64,000 nucleotides of DNA from Trifolium pratense (lineage: Eukaryota; Streptophyta; Magnoliopsida; Fabales; Fabaceae), in NCBI RefSeq assembly GCF_020283565.1, contig NC_060062.1, positions 24,798,251 to 24,862,250 of the forward strand. The letters are read 5' to 3'. A program made the translations under genes and the position numbers. How positions within the stretch are numbered: position 1 is the first letter of the stretch; every line of letters begins with the position of its first letter. The notes under the pieces were generated by a model. That model was given only the letters and a program-made list of their open reading frames with translations, had not been told where the DNA came from and did no database searches. Positions 1 through 14,154 of this stretch are shown here, in pieces.

Positions 1-330
1 CAACAATGAGTAAGAGGTGTTCATATGTTAATTGTATTAAAAACTACATTTTAAGGAACCAAGTGTTTGTATGTGGGGAAATGATCTGGGAGAGCAAATA
101 TGTGGAACCGTGTCATTAAAAAATACATGCATCATGAATTGTCGGTGAGTCGCACTTTATTCTCCAAGAGAGATTGAATGTGTAACATTTACGATATGTC
201 TTCTTGAGTGTCTCATATATACTTTGTTAACTATAATTTGTCCTTAACTTGAAATAACATGGTAACGTAGAATTTAATTAGTAACATGGAGGTATTCTTG
301 GTTAGGCAGAAGCCTAAATGTTATATGTTT
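1..330. repeat. Inverted-repeat arm, left copy
   Basis: Read in reverse complement, this stretch matches 20130-20486 plus 21787-21880, with shared blocks such as the segment around 45-124 (matching 21787-21873) and around 160-290. The family is not recognised; there is no ORF. It holds the uninterrupted (empty) version of the site at 116-124 where the right arm carries a Mutator-like insertion. The copy runs off the left edge of the window, so its true length is unknown. Confidence 0.7.
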
Positions 331-2920
<2,590 letters not shown>

Positions 2921-3068
2921 GAGAATGGATTCTCTCCATTAAATGAAGGGTCCAGTCCAATCTCAACCTTTAAAAAATAAATATAAAAAATAATTAATTG
3001 TTAAAAATTGATATTAATGGTGGGGATTCTCCAACATGAGGAATTTCAATGGGAGAGAATCCCTTCTC
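2921..3068. mobile_element. Mutator-like MITE with 9-bp target duplication
   Basis: A 148-bp element whose ends are inverted repeats sharing GGATTCTCTCC (GAGAATGGATTCTCTCC at the left; GAGAAGGGATTCTCTCC at the right in reverse complement). It is flanked by the exact 9-bp duplication CAAAATTAC (2912-2920 and 3069-3077). A 9-bp duplication is typical of the Mutator superfamily. It is non-coding. The elements at 40969-41113 and perhaps 24790-24960 share the terminal motif. Confidence 0.85.
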
Positions 3069-3588
3069 CAAAATTACTACTACTTATTTGACTATGTTTG
3101 GAGTAATAATATAATTTGATCATCACATGCATAAGTAATTAGTAAGCATGGAGCATGCTTCATAAGAGTTAAGATGACTTTTGTAAAGCATATTCTCAAA
3201 TTGTAAAGTGAAATTATTTTTAATTGAAGGTCAATATGGATACAACGACAAAAGTGGACTTGTTACATAGAATTCAGTCTAACAAGAAATCAAAAGTTGG
3301 ACTAATGCTGCAAAGGCAATAAGGCAAAATATGTTGGCATCCAACTCTTTACTTTCTCAACAAAGCTAATAATTGAATAAACACATAAAGTAAAATAATG
3401 TTTCTGTTGAAGTCAACATTTTCATATTTGGTTCTTATTTTGGCAAGGCCCAGAAAATTGCTACTACCCAAAGTTGAACTAGAGAATCACTAGTTTTTAT
3501 GATGTGGGTAGCCGTCCTAAACATGTTTGAACTTTGAAGTGCGTGATCGCGCATCAGTCTTTTTTTAAAAGATACTAACAATTTTTAA
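3069..3588. other. Intergenic, nothing recognised
   Basis: No ORF, RNA gene or terminal repeats recognised. Confidence 0.5.
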
Positions 3589-3718
3589 ATTTTTTTTATC
3601 CAGTAATTTAGTGGCTATAAAATTCACTTTAAAGGTGAATAAATGAAGTGTTCCGGTTTTGAACTCCAACTCCTGTATATATTATGTGATGTCCCTGCCA
3701 ATTGAGTTAAATTCATGG
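3589..3718 (-). mobile_element. tRNA-derived SINE, copy 1
   Basis: On the minus strand the element starts CATGAATTTAACTCAATTGG (A-box-like, compare tRNA TAGCTCAGTTGG), then has a B-box-like GGAGTTCAAAACC, a tail containing TAGCCACTAAATTAC, and ends in an A-run (the T-run near 3590-3598 on +). The same order of blocks occurs on the plus strand at 40303-40432. No clear target duplication was found. Confidence 0.65.
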
Positions 3719-3772
3719 AGATGCTAACAAGATGTTATTATAGTTAAAAAGTTATATGTTTATAATGTGTAT

Positions 3773-5018
3773 TGATGACGGATCGTCACACTCTCTAATC
3801 CATGCCTATTTTAGCAACATTAAATGCTTTTTAGTAGGTTTTTAGCAATAAATATAAGAGAAATCTAAATCAGGAATTTGATTACTTGTTTTACAAGAAA
3901 ACAGGAAAATTGCAGGAAATTACTGAGGTTCACTACGCTGGGGGCGTAGCCCATCACGCGCCGCGTGATGGAGATCACAGGGAGCCAAGTTTTCACTCTG
4001 ATCACGCGCGGCGTGAAACCTGACCACGCGCGGCGTGAAGCTTTGTTCAGGAATTGGTTTGCTCTCTGACTTGATCACGCGCCGCGTGATTCTGTTACCA
4101 CGCGCGGCGTAGTTGATGGATTTGCAACCACGCGCGGCGTGATAGATCTGACGCGCGGCGTGGTTGCAATATTATATAAGGAATTCTGTTTTTCTGAGAA
4201 GTGGTTGGAAAATTTGGGGAATCTGATCTTGATCTTGGGAATTCCAGGCACGATTGAAGACTGATCCTGTGTTCCAGAGGCTAAAGGTGGCTAGATTGGA
4301 AGCATTCAACATCATGGGAGTGGATTCTTTGAAGTTGGAGCAAGAATCGAGCTACTTCACGATGAGAGGCTAGACCTCCATTGAGGTTGGATCATGATGA
4401 GGAACTAAACCAATGTATTTCATGTAATCAATTGTATCTGTACTGAATCTCTCTTTTATGAATGTTATTCAATGAAATTCTATCCTTAATGCTTTACAAT
4501 TTCTGATCAATCTTGCAATGAACTTAGATTTTAATTATGTACGAGAGTATGAGTTGAAATCAGAACTGAATTCATTGTGCATTTGAGTGTTTCCGGTCGA
4601 GAGATTGAAACATAGAATGTAGCATACGATCAACGCGTTTTCAAATACTCCGCTACCGGTAGCTTCCATCCAAGAGATTGGAGAAGTATCGGTAGAGGAT
4701 AGGGTGGATTTTGACAAGAGATTGCGATTCACCATATTGTTGATCTAGTTGTAACATTCGAGTGATTCATTACGATACAATTGAATTGCATGTGAATACT
4801 ATTGTTTAGGGAATTGTCGACGATCCAACCTCATTCTTAATCAATTGATTTCTCAACATTTTCGTACAAGCACATCTTTCAAACCAAACCCCTAATTTAT
4901 GTGTATTCTTTGCATCATGTTTATGAACACTATTAGACTCGTTTAATCACACAATCCCTGTGGATCGATATTTTTATTACTACGTGGTAATTCGTTCACT
5001 TGCGAAAATTATCCATCA
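3773..5018 (+). mobile_element. Solo LTR, probably Ty3/gypsy
   Basis: A 1246-bp unit starting TGATGACGGATCG and ending TTATCCATCA, flanked by the exact 5-bp duplication TGTAT (3768-3772 and 5019-5023). No internal domain is present, so this is a solo LTR left by LTR-LTR recombination. It contains a GC-rich palindrome array at 3931-4161 and a TATA-like TATATAAG at 4173-4180. Its 3' part (GATCGATATTTTTATTACTACGTG near 4965) resembles the other solo LTR at 37279-38350. The gypsy assignment is inferred from the general look of the ends. Confidence 0.85.
3931..4161. repeat. CpG-rich palindrome array in LTR promoter region
   Basis: Seven copies of the core ACGCGC(C/G)GCGT start at 3956, 4004, 4026, 4077, 4100, 4130 and 4151; a decayed eighth lies at 3931-3948. 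Several extend to 17-bp odd palindromes such as ATCACGCGCCGCGTGAT. The array sits just upstream of the TATA-like site at 4173. The core contains VCGCGB, the motif bound by CAMTA calmodulin-binding factors; a role here is inference. Confidence 0.9.
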
Positions 5019-5023
5019 TGTAT

Positions 5024-5319
5024 GTCAAAGTTTAGGGTGCAACCATGTTTTATCACCTAATCTAACCATGTTTTTTAGAAATACCATTGAATGTTTTATC
5101 ACCTAATTTAGTATGCTTTGATGTAGTTGAAAATTGTATAAATTCTATATTTCTTGTGTGCCCTTCTATTAATTAAGTAGCAATGTTTTTTTTTTTAAGG
5201 ATAAGTAGCGATGTTATAAAAATGTCAAAGTTAAGAAAGAGAAAAAAACCCCATAATATGACATTTTCAAAATTGTACACCGTCTACTATTGAAGTAGCA
5301 AACTAAATTCATTACTTAA
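5024..5319. other. Intergenic spacer, nothing recognised
   Basis: AT-rich sequence between two retroelement insertions; no gene. Confidence 0.5.
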
Positions 5320-5324
5320 GTAGC

Positions 5325-5507
5325 TGTTAAGAAACATGGCATCCATGGGAGAAGGAGAGAAAATAGGTCAAAAGTGTATAATATTGATGAAGGAAAAATA
5401 TTACAAATGAGAAAAGTAAAAGTAAAAGATTACATCAAAGCCTATATATAGGCATCAACAAACTACTAACTAATCCTCCTAATTACTAACTAACTATATC
5501 TTTAACA
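5325..5507 (-). repeat. 3' LTR of the 5325-7954 element
   Basis: 183 bp; on the minus strand it is the downstream LTR because the polypurine tract abuts it. A TATA-like palindrome CCTATATATAGG lies inside both LTRs. Confidence 0.85.
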
Positions 5508-7771
5508 CCCTCCCGCAAGCTAGAACGTGTTCGCAACAACACTTCTAGCTTGAGATAACTAATACAAAAGTACATCAAAATAAAGGAAAATACAATGAGA
5601 TTCGCCGGAATACATCGGCAAAAAGGACAACTCAAAATCTCAAATACAACTAGTTGTGCTTAACCATCACAAGGAAGAAACACAACCCATCAAAGCCAAC
5701 TAAGGGCAAATGCTTAACCATCAAGTAGAAGCCACAACTCAAGGCTAAACGACTCGGAGGAAGCAACAAATCAACGCTTAACCACCATAATAGGCAGAAG
5801 CAAATCAACAAAGCCAATTAAGGCACAAAGCTTAACCATCAAAAGTACCAAACACTCATGACAGAAGCAAAAAAGAGAATGTCGAAAGAGGTCCGATGTC
5901 TATAAAGTGAAGCATCAATACTCAAGTTGTGCTAAAGGTAATTAGCTCATCTAAGGACCAACAAATCAAGGAGAAAGATCAAGTAGCATGGTTGATGGCT
6001 AGAGAGTAAAGCATCAATACCAATGTTGTGCTCAAGATGAGATAGCACATCAAAAACCAACTAACCACTCGACAAAGCAAGCAAAGATAACTTGCTCAAG
6101 GTACGGCAGAAATCAAGCAAAGCCAATAAGGCGAATCACTACCAAGGAAACAAAGAGTAGATCAAAGAACTCAAACCGGTCTTCAATCTTCATGATAAGA
6201 GAAAAAAACTAGCATGAAACATCCATAATGAACAATCCAATTGGCACTGCTCCCAGAAAAAAAGAGAGAAACATGGAGCTTCATATTACTTCCAATTGGT
6301 AACAACTCCTCTGTAGTGTGACAACAATAAATGATTTGAGAGCTTTAAATGTTTCACAAAAAAATCAAAGACCATCTAGTATGAAGTGATGCAAACTGAG
6401 ACCAAGAAGCAATATATTCACAATGGAGACACTCTCAACACAAAGTGCACTCATAAACTTTTACATAAGCCTTGAACCTATAAACCAGTCTTGCACAGAG
6501 AAGTATCAAACCACTAATATGGTGCAGGAATACACACATACATTGTGCAACTTGCAGCCCATCAATTACCAATAATGTGAATTACCAATTAATTCTAGCA
6601 AGGACAATAGCACTAGAAGCCACAAACAGCACCATCAGGGAAATACAATCCGAAGGAAGAAAAGCAAAAACCAACTACTATCAATTACAAACAAAAGTTT
6701 TCACTTGCCTCCATGAATGTAATCACTTCCCTATTTAACAAAGCTACAGAGTCTTCCGGAGCATATACTGACTAACGAAATCAGCTCCAAATTAATGTTC
6801 CATTTTCCAATATCAATAAGAAGCAACAGAGTTAGAGAATCACACTATGAAACCATCCAACAAATCATGGCTTAGGGGTAAAATCGAATAGAAACTTCCA
6901 AAACTTTAAAATGAACCAAATAGAGTTTCAATCTAAAACTCAAGATCCGAAAATGCACCATAAATCTTTCAAATCAAACAGTCTAACCTTCAACAAAATC
7001 TGATGAGCTTGAAAGACAAACCTCAAGAATTATACATATATGGAATCTTCAAAAATTTCTTCAATTTAAGAAATCAACTCAAATTCGTTGCAATTAAGCT
7101 TCAAATCCAAAGAAAAGGAAGAACCAAAAGCATAACCATGGAAATCCATCTTCAGAGATAACACAACAGATACGATAGAGCAATGAATCAACAATTCTCT
7201 GCACCAACTCACAGAGCCAAAATGACGATCCTCCAAACCCGTTCAAATTTCAGAAGTAACATATATAGCAACAAAAATTTGTGACTTTGTCACTATCAAG
7301 AATCAACAGTAGATGAATGCGAGTTCGAAACAAAATCGGGATCGAAACTTGAAGAAGATGATTCCGATCAAGTGAAGGAAAAACAGAGTCTAAGAATGAA
7401 ACAGAAACGGTGATTCGAAGTCAAATCAAGGAATTGAAATCGAATTGTAAAACCTATAATTTGTAACTGCCTCGAACAAGAAATTGAAACAGGCATAGCC
7501 AAAGAATTCCAATCTGAACCCTAGAAATTGGGAAAGCTAGCACAAAATGATGAACAAGAATGAATCAATCTGCAAACATCACACAGATATGAGCGAAGCA
7601 ATATCAAGAATGCAATCGAAAACGAAATTGAAGAAGATGATGAATCGGTGAAATAAACGGATAGGGGAAATTGGGAGAAAGAAAATAAAGAGATATGAGA
7701 AAATTGAATTTTCTCGAGAAAATGCAGCGGAAAATTTCTTTAAGGTGGATACCAAATTTACTCTGATATCA

Positions 7772-7954
7772 TGTTAAGAAACATGGCATCCATGGGAGAA
7801 GGAGAGAAAATAGGTCAAAAATGTATAATATTGATGAAGGAAAAATATTACAAATGAGAAAAGTGAAAGTAAAAGATTACATCAAAGCCTATATATAGGC
7901 ATCAACAAACTACTAACTAATCCTCCTAATTACTAACTAACTATATCTTTAACA
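7772..7954 (-). repeat. 5' LTR of the 5325-7954 element
   Basis: 183 bp, same length as its partner; on the minus strand it is followed by the primer-binding site. Confidence 0.85.
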
Positions 7955-7959
7955 GTAGT

Positions 7960-9965
7960 AATAGGGGTATTTTCCTAATTTCAAAAAGGTCACAAGAAAA
8001 TTCAGAAAATGCCAAAAGAAATTCTCTTTGTTATGAGCAGCTCACTAGCAACAATTCGGAAGCCCATTAGAGCAATTCCCAAAAAGATCATCAATAAATT
8101 AACCTAAGTGGAATGATTATGTTGCCATGAAGTAGTGAATCATTAGTTCTAGAAGATTGATGATTCACTAGTTTGTTATGAATATGTTAGGAAAGGATAT
8201 TGTCGAGCCAATAAAAATTTAGAATAACATTTTAAGATCATATATTCTTTTTACAATCATCAATGAAATTAGTCAATTCTCTTTTTTATCTTTCAATTTT
8301 TAAGACGCTCTTTCAGTTTCAAAACCTAGAAGATCTCCACTCCTAATATTTGGTGGTTTCATTCTTGAACTTTTACACCTCTCTTGCATTGTCGAATATT
8401 ACCTCTACATAGACTACACCTTGTTTTTTGGGTGAATTATATAATTTTCTACACCTTTGTTTTTAATCATATTCTTGTATTTTATAAATACCAAATAAAA
8501 ACATTCATTCACTTTTTAATTGTTATGAATATGAAGAAAATACCTTTTGTAAATTTAATTTGCAATACAAATATTTATACAAATTACGGTAAACTACGAG
8601 TTTATAGTGAACATTTTCCTTTTAGAAATAGTGGGGTGGGTGAAAAAAAGGGAGAGTATTATGAAGAAAGGAATAAAATTCGGAGGTGTAATCAAAAGGA
8701 GTAGGGTATGTTTAAAAGTATAGTTCCTAACCGAATTTGATGCTCCAGCAATATTGCTGGTTCTATGGGGCCTCTTTTCTGGCATAATGTTTTTTGGTAG
8801 TAAAAGAAAATCTAAACAAATAATTACTTCAGTTTCAAATATAAATAAAAAATAATCAAAGAAATTTGGTATATTTAATCCAAAATTTAAATTAAATCTT
8901 TTAATTTTTATTGATTAATGTTTATTTATATTTGAGATAGAAGTAGTATAAGCATCTCCAAAATAGAAAAAGAGAAAACGGTTAGGGTTTTAATAATATT
9001 ATTAAGTATTATTTAAGAAAATAAAATTACATAGATATCTAATAAAAATTAAACATTTTTCATGTCATACAGTTGAAATAGACTATAATGAAATAATTTT
9101 TTATGAAATATACTATTGTTATTGAATACCAAATTCACAATGTGTATAAATTTTCTCAAAGAAAAATAGTGGGTGAAGAGCAATCACTGCACGTACATTA
9201 TTTTTTTTGGATTTATAATGAGTTAGGGATCGAACCCAGGTTTTACTACATCAGTAGACCGAACCTAGTGGTTTCACTACATGTGCATTATTATCCAAAC
9301 TAAGCAATTAAGGCATAACAAGATTCCAATATAAGCCAACTTTATCATCTGATCCATGTATACTTAGACGCAAGATGCCAAGTTTCTATTCATAACAAAG
9401 ATGGGCCTCACTAAGGTTCACAACTCATCAAATGTATGCATCAGCAATGTGTAGTTGTATTGTTGAAGTTATTTGAAGTCTCATATGATTTTTGGATTGT
9501 TGAGTGTATAAATATGTGAGCACAATCTTATTTTACGAATTAGTTTTTGGGAATGAGATGCAAACATATTTTACATGTTGTACATGTATATTACAAATTT
9601 ACAACAAAAGAACCTTTCTTAATAAAAATAAATAAGACCCTTTCTAAGTTCTACTTCTAACCCACTAACATTTCTCAAATAAATGAAATGTTTTCTATTA
9701 TAAAAGAAATTATTTGTACCCAATGAAAAGATGATCAACGTAAATAATTCATAGTTCAATTGATAAAAACATCAAAATAATTATATCGAATATTGTGATT
9801 GTAGTTTGAATTTTGACTCCTTCACTTATGTGTCAATTTTCAATATCTATGACCATTTTATCAACTACCAAAATAAATGATCAACAATACTTATAAAACA
9901 AAATTAATTTTAATTTTTAGAAAATTAAAATAATTAAATATAAAAATAACACGGGATGGCTAACA
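7960..9965. other. Intergenic, no supported gene
   Basis: ORFs at 8384-8704 (+), 8594-8785 (-) and 9103-9303 (+) are short, overlap on opposite strands and have no recognisable domain. No terminal-repeat structure seen. Confidence 0.5.
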
Positions 9966-10125
9966 ACACTTTTTTTTTGTCTTAGATAAAGTGGTAATCC
10001 ATCGAAATTAAACTCACATATAATTGTGAGATCTCAGATTCGAATCCGGATCACGACGTCCGACCTAACAATTTCGATATTTTTCTAGTTGATCTAGGAA
10101 TTATGGGACCTAACAACACATTTTC
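9966..10125 (+). mobile_element. SINE-like repeat, family 2 copy A
   Basis: Contains a B-box-like CAGATTCGAATCCGG followed by a stretch (GTCCGACCTAACAATTTCGAT) that recurs at about 48100-48130 with the same spacing. No poly(A) tail or target duplication was defined, so the ends are approximate. Confidence 0.45.
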
Positions 10126-10915
10126 TAACATAAACTAATTAAGATTGTCTCAAACACTTTAGACGCTCTATTTTAATTATTTTTTACATCCTATTTTAAT
10201 CCTCTTTCTTTTTTTACTCACATCCTATTTTAATCTTAAAAGTTGGTATGCGACATATCTTGAATTCGATTTGGGTTATTAAGTACCTCAACTTGTACAA
10301 GCTCATAGCCTTCTTCAAACTAATACACTATAATATATTTTATTAATTAAAATTCATATAGACTCTTGTATTAAAAAAAATTATATAGATTCTACACTAA
10401 ACCATATGAAAATGTGTATTATTTTTTTCCTAAATTAAAAGATATGCTAAAAGTGTGTTTTTGTTAACGTCACTCTAGACACAAGTGGTTGATACTTGCA
10501 TCTCTTAACCATTTGCTCATGAGTTTGATTTTCGGTCGGTGCGTATGAAGAAGTATTTGTTGAAAAATATCAATCTTTAAATGGATTTTAATTATCTCGA
10601 GTGGATTAGTTAGTCTTTAGAGTTGCGCGGATAATACCTTTAGATTAAAAAATAGTAAGAACCGATCCGGGTTAGAGAATCTCACATTCTTGCTCTTCAC
10701 ATCATGTTCCACATAACGAAACAGAACAATCTTCTAATCAATCTATGTTTGTTTTCTTTCAATTTTTTTAGCCACTCTTTCGTCATTATCAGCAGTAAAG
10801 TTGAACCAAACGGTCCAAACCACCATTCAAGAAGTGGTTAAGCAACACAACATTCATTAAACCGTATACCGTCAAAAAAACAACGTACGTGTTACCATTA
10901 GGTAACATAAAAGTG
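10126..10915. other. Intergenic with possible SINE remnant
   Basis: Around 10470-10620 there is a tRNA-like block (ACAAGTGGTTGATACTTGC...GAGTTTGATTTTCGGTCGG) that could be an old SINE; boundaries are not definable. Nothing else recognised. Confidence 0.35.
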
Positions 10916-10929
10916 TCACAATAGCTGAC

Positions 10930-10970
10930 ATGGCACGTGTCCCACGTGCATGCAATATGACGTGTCAATC
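10930..10970. promoter_or_regulatory. Orphan G-box/ABRE cluster
   Basis: Three ACGT-core sites lie within 36 bp: GGCACGTGTC (10932-10941), CCCACGTGCA (10941-10950) and TGACGTGTCA (10958-10967), with further TACGTG at about 10887 and 11053. Such clusters are typical of ABA-responsive promoters. No convincing gene lies immediately downstream: the ORF at 10930-11316 starts inside the cluster and its 128-residue product matches nothing I know. Confidence 0.4.
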
Positions 10971-11500
10971 ATACATAGGGATAATGTCTGATTACTCTGA
11001 TTCCTATTCCTTATACAAAGGAATCCATTCCATAGCTTACACGTTCATTACTTACGTGCCACTTATCCATTTGAACTATAATTGGAGTTGTTGTAGTAGT
11101 GTTCTTGAAGTGTTATATTTCTTTTTTAGTCCAATTTTCATCAATAATGATGAAGCTAATATTTATCACTTAGGATTGAAATTATCTGATTCGGTAAATT
11201 GGTATGGATGTACCGCTTTGGAAGCTGATTTGTGCTTATTGTTGATTCTACTAGTACTTTTTGGCTTTTGCAATGAAACGGCGTTTTGTTTCATTTCAAT
11301 TCTAGAAATGACATAAACTATAGTATGCACTTGTGTAGAAACTGTTATAGATAGTAGTGTTCATTTCAGTCTTTTCATATTACATTAAATTAAATTGAGG
11401 TATTATAGAACTATGGATTAGATTTAATCAGAGTTTATAATGAGCTGAGTCAATTCAAATCAAATTTATGATCATGAGTTGAAATTTTTTTTCTACAATT
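10971..11500. other. Intergenic, doubtful ORF only
   Basis: Covers the body of a 128-codon open frame (10930-11316, +) whose Cys/Leu/Phe-rich product I do not recognise; it is not called as a gene. Confidence 0.4.
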
Positions 11501-12542
11501 AATAACTCATAGCATTTTATTATTCAAAACAGAGGTAATACAAAGCGGTAGCGTCTCAAAGCATTAGCGACTAGATCAAGAAATGACTGTTATAACCTGC
11601 TTATAGGCAGCCACAACGTTCATGATAAAACAAGTTCATGATAAAACAACCTGATCCAAATTGTTACAGTTTATTAATTACTGCACTGTAAAAAATTGGT
11701 CGATAATTACACACTCAAATATATGGCACTTGCGGCAACTCTAAATAAAACAAATAAAAACATTTAGATGAAGAGAGCATAGAAATTTAGTAGAGCAGTG
11801 CCAAAGAGATGAATCCATATCAAATTATGGAAAAATACCCACAGATTCAAGTATCACAAACGAGATGGCCGTAGATTAAGATATCACAAAAGGGATGTCC
11901 GCGGATTAAAGTATCTCAAACGGGATGCTTGCGAATTAAGGTATCACAAAAGGAAAATTTGACCACCAAAACAAGACCAGGAGAGACCGGCGATCAATCT
12001 GGAAAAATAAACGGTGGCTAAAGGTAAAAGATTCATGGAAAAGTGGCATGTGGGCTGCAAGTGTTAGGGTAACATATAAATAAAGTTAGGATAGAAAGCA
12101 AAGGCATTAAACAAGAATCTAATGATGGCTAGGGTTTATATGGAAGCAAGGCCTCCAAAATTAAATAATAAATCAAAGAAGAAAAAAAGTAACGCGAAGA
12201 GTAACTGAGAGTTCATTTTTCTGGGTAGAAGGTTGTAGCAGAATTGTATTTCAAGGTGGATACCATGACTCTGATACCATGTTGAATTTGTGATATTTAG
12301 GTGAAAGAATAGGATAAAACAATAAGAAACATAAATATTATTGATAATGATGTCAATGACCTAGATACAATATTTAGTATTTACATAATAAAATAGTATG
12401 ATACTGCCTTGATATTTATAACCAAGTGAATATGTTTAAACCTAAACTAAATCCCTTAATCATAGGATTAGAATAAACAAACCTAATGATAGAGATATTT
12501 TCTCGACAAATAATATTATAATATTTTATGCATATTCTAACA
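11501..12542 (-). mobile_element. 5' part of a copia-like LTR element
   Basis: On the minus strand an LTR (12280-12542, 263 bp, TGTTAGAATATGC...AAATTCAACA) is followed by the primer site TGGTATCAGAGT (12268-12279) and TGGTATCCACCTT. The latter block also follows the 5' LTR of the 5325-7954 element, so the two are probably related. Beyond it lies non-coding sequence to about 11500; no second LTR was found, so the element is truncated at an uncertain point. Confidence 0.65.
12280..12542 (-). repeat. LTR of the truncated element
   Basis: Ends TGTT...AACA on either strand, adjoining a perfect initiator-Met primer site on the minus strand. No matching 5-bp flanks because the partner end is lost. 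Confidence 0.7.
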
Positions 12543-12955
12543 ATGGGCATTTGACGAATCATGTTGAGGGACATAGGTGTCCTAGATTGGATTTGTCCCC
12601 GTTCTTTAGGCTTCTTGGTGAAACATTATTTTAAAATTGCATGGTCATGCCGAATTAAGTCAATATGAGATATTTGACTTATTCGTTAATTAGTATGCTT
12701 CAAGATCAAGGAATATAAATATTGAACTATACAAGGATGACATCATCTATGCCTTGTGTTCAATATAGATATGAGGACAAAGGAGTAATTGTACACGCGA
12801 ACATTATTGTGAAAAGGTTTCGTCTGATCACCTAACATTCTTGTAACTTGGGTAGCAGTGATGTGTTGCTAGACACCGCTCGTTGTTTATAATATTAATA
12901 AGATTTAATATTATCGCAAATGTTACGAGAACCTATAGGGTCACACAAACAATAG
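12543..12955. other. Intergenic, nothing recognised
   Basis: No ORF or repeat structure recognised. Confidence 0.45.
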
Positions 12956-12959
12956 AACA

Positions 12960-13335
12960 GTAAAAATGAGAAATATAAGTAAGACTTATAAATAGGGGTG
13001 CAGTTAGCGAATAAAAGCTAATTAGTTAGAAAATAGGCTAATGGGCTTACGGAAGCCCAATGGTAATCACTTGACTTGTAGAATACACAAGTGATTCTAT
13101 AAATAGAACCCTTCTGCTGAAGTCAAAGGTTAAACTTTCGTTTTGAGAAACCAAAAACGCATTCCACTCTCTAAACCTCTGATCCCTTGGCTAGCATTGG
13201 AAACCAGAGGAGAACCGTTCGTGTGGACGAGTAGAGGCTTTGCTACGTTGCTCAATTGTGATTGAAGCTCTTTTCTGCACTTCAAGAGGTGGTCACTGCT
13301 TCTTGTCACGTTCGTAATATTGATCCAGTAAAGGA
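12960..13335 (+). mobile_element. Probable LTR fragment with TATA box
   Basis: Contains TTCTATAAATAGAACCC at about 13093-13109 followed by a GC-richer leader (CGTTCGTGTGGACGAGTAGAGG...) of the style seen in the R/U5 region of plant copia LTRs. Termini, primer site and target duplication were not identified, so this is a tentative call. Confidence 0.35.
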
Positions 13336-13879
13336 AAATCTTTTTTTTTTTTTTAATTATGTTGCTTTTATGTCACGATTTCCCTTCAAATTGGATCGTA
13401 ACAACACACGTGGAACAAATAAGATCGAATGCGAACAGAAGTCTATCTGATTGGAAACATATAGGAACAAACTTGACCCACACACAATAAAAACGTGTGC
13501 ATTAATTAACGGATAGGATCATACTGATTATTAAAAAATAATTAAATTCTTTTTCAATTTAGGATTTTAAAAATTTGTCACATCACCCTAGTCCAAGTCC
13601 GCCCTAATCGAACTAAGCTAGCATGTGTGATAGTCAAGAGTGTGTGCGGTGTCACATGTTTACAAAACTCAGTACTCTTAAGGCACACCTCAAGAATATT
13701 GTATTATCAATTAATCGGTGTTCAAATTCAAAAGCTTCTACTTATTCACTTTAAATGGTAATTAATAACCATTAAACTACAAAAAAAATATTAAAAAAAT
13801 CCGCACGGCAGGAGTAAGATTCCTTCTTCATCCCAAACCTTCATTGTAGACACATTTTCGTAATCTCTGTTCTCATATA
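13336..13879. other. Intergenic, nothing recognised
   Basis: No gene or bounded repeat recognised. Confidence 0.45.
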
Positions 13880-14026
13880 CTTCCTCCGATCCTAATTATA
13901 AGAGGATTTTTACTCTTTAAATTCATTGGAAAATCAATGTATTTGAACTATATTATAATTTAAATACATTAGTATTCCAATAAATCTAAAAACTAAAAGT
14001 TCTCTTATAATTAAAATTAGAGGGAG
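13880..14026. mobile_element. Stowaway-type MITE
   Basis: 147 bp bounded by CTTCCTCCGATCCTAATTAT and its approximate reverse complement (...AATTAGAGGGAG) with TA on each side. The CTCCCTCCGTCC-type terminus and TA target duplication are those of Tc1/mariner-derived Stowaway elements. Confidence 0.8.
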
Positions 14027-14154
14027 TAAAACACATGTTTCTCATATAAATATGATTATTAAGCACATTTTTCTCATATAAATACGATTAAGCACATTTT
14101 ATTTTTAAAAGAATGATAAAATCAATTATTGGACAATAATAACATGTGCATTAA

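Larger units (their letters stand above)
5325..7954 (-). mobile_element. Non-coding LTR retroelement, 183-bp LTRs
   Basis: Two 183-bp direct repeats (5325-5507 and 7772-7954), each TGTTAAGAAAC...ATCTTTAACA and differing at about two positions by eye, flank a 2264-bp internal region without significant ORFs. On the minus strand the right LTR is followed by TGATATCAGAGT (7760-7771), a one-mismatch version of the initiator-Met tRNA primer site, and the left LTR is preceded by the purine tract GCGGGAGGG. Flanks GTAGC (5320-5324) and GTAGT (7955-7959) form a near-perfect 5-bp duplication. The short LTRs recall TRIMs, but the internal region is too long for a classic one; it must move with proteins supplied elsewhere. 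Confidence 0.85.

Noticed and set aside
5508..7771. Hidden gene inside the non-coding LTR element
   Set aside because: Six-frame reading shows no frame of useful length on either strand; the interior is A-rich with repeated short words.
10930..11316. 128-codon plus-strand ORF as a gene
   Set aside because: No recognisable domain, starts inside an ABRE cluster, Cys/Phe/Leu-rich composition typical of chance frames in AT-rich DNA; no splice or TATA context.
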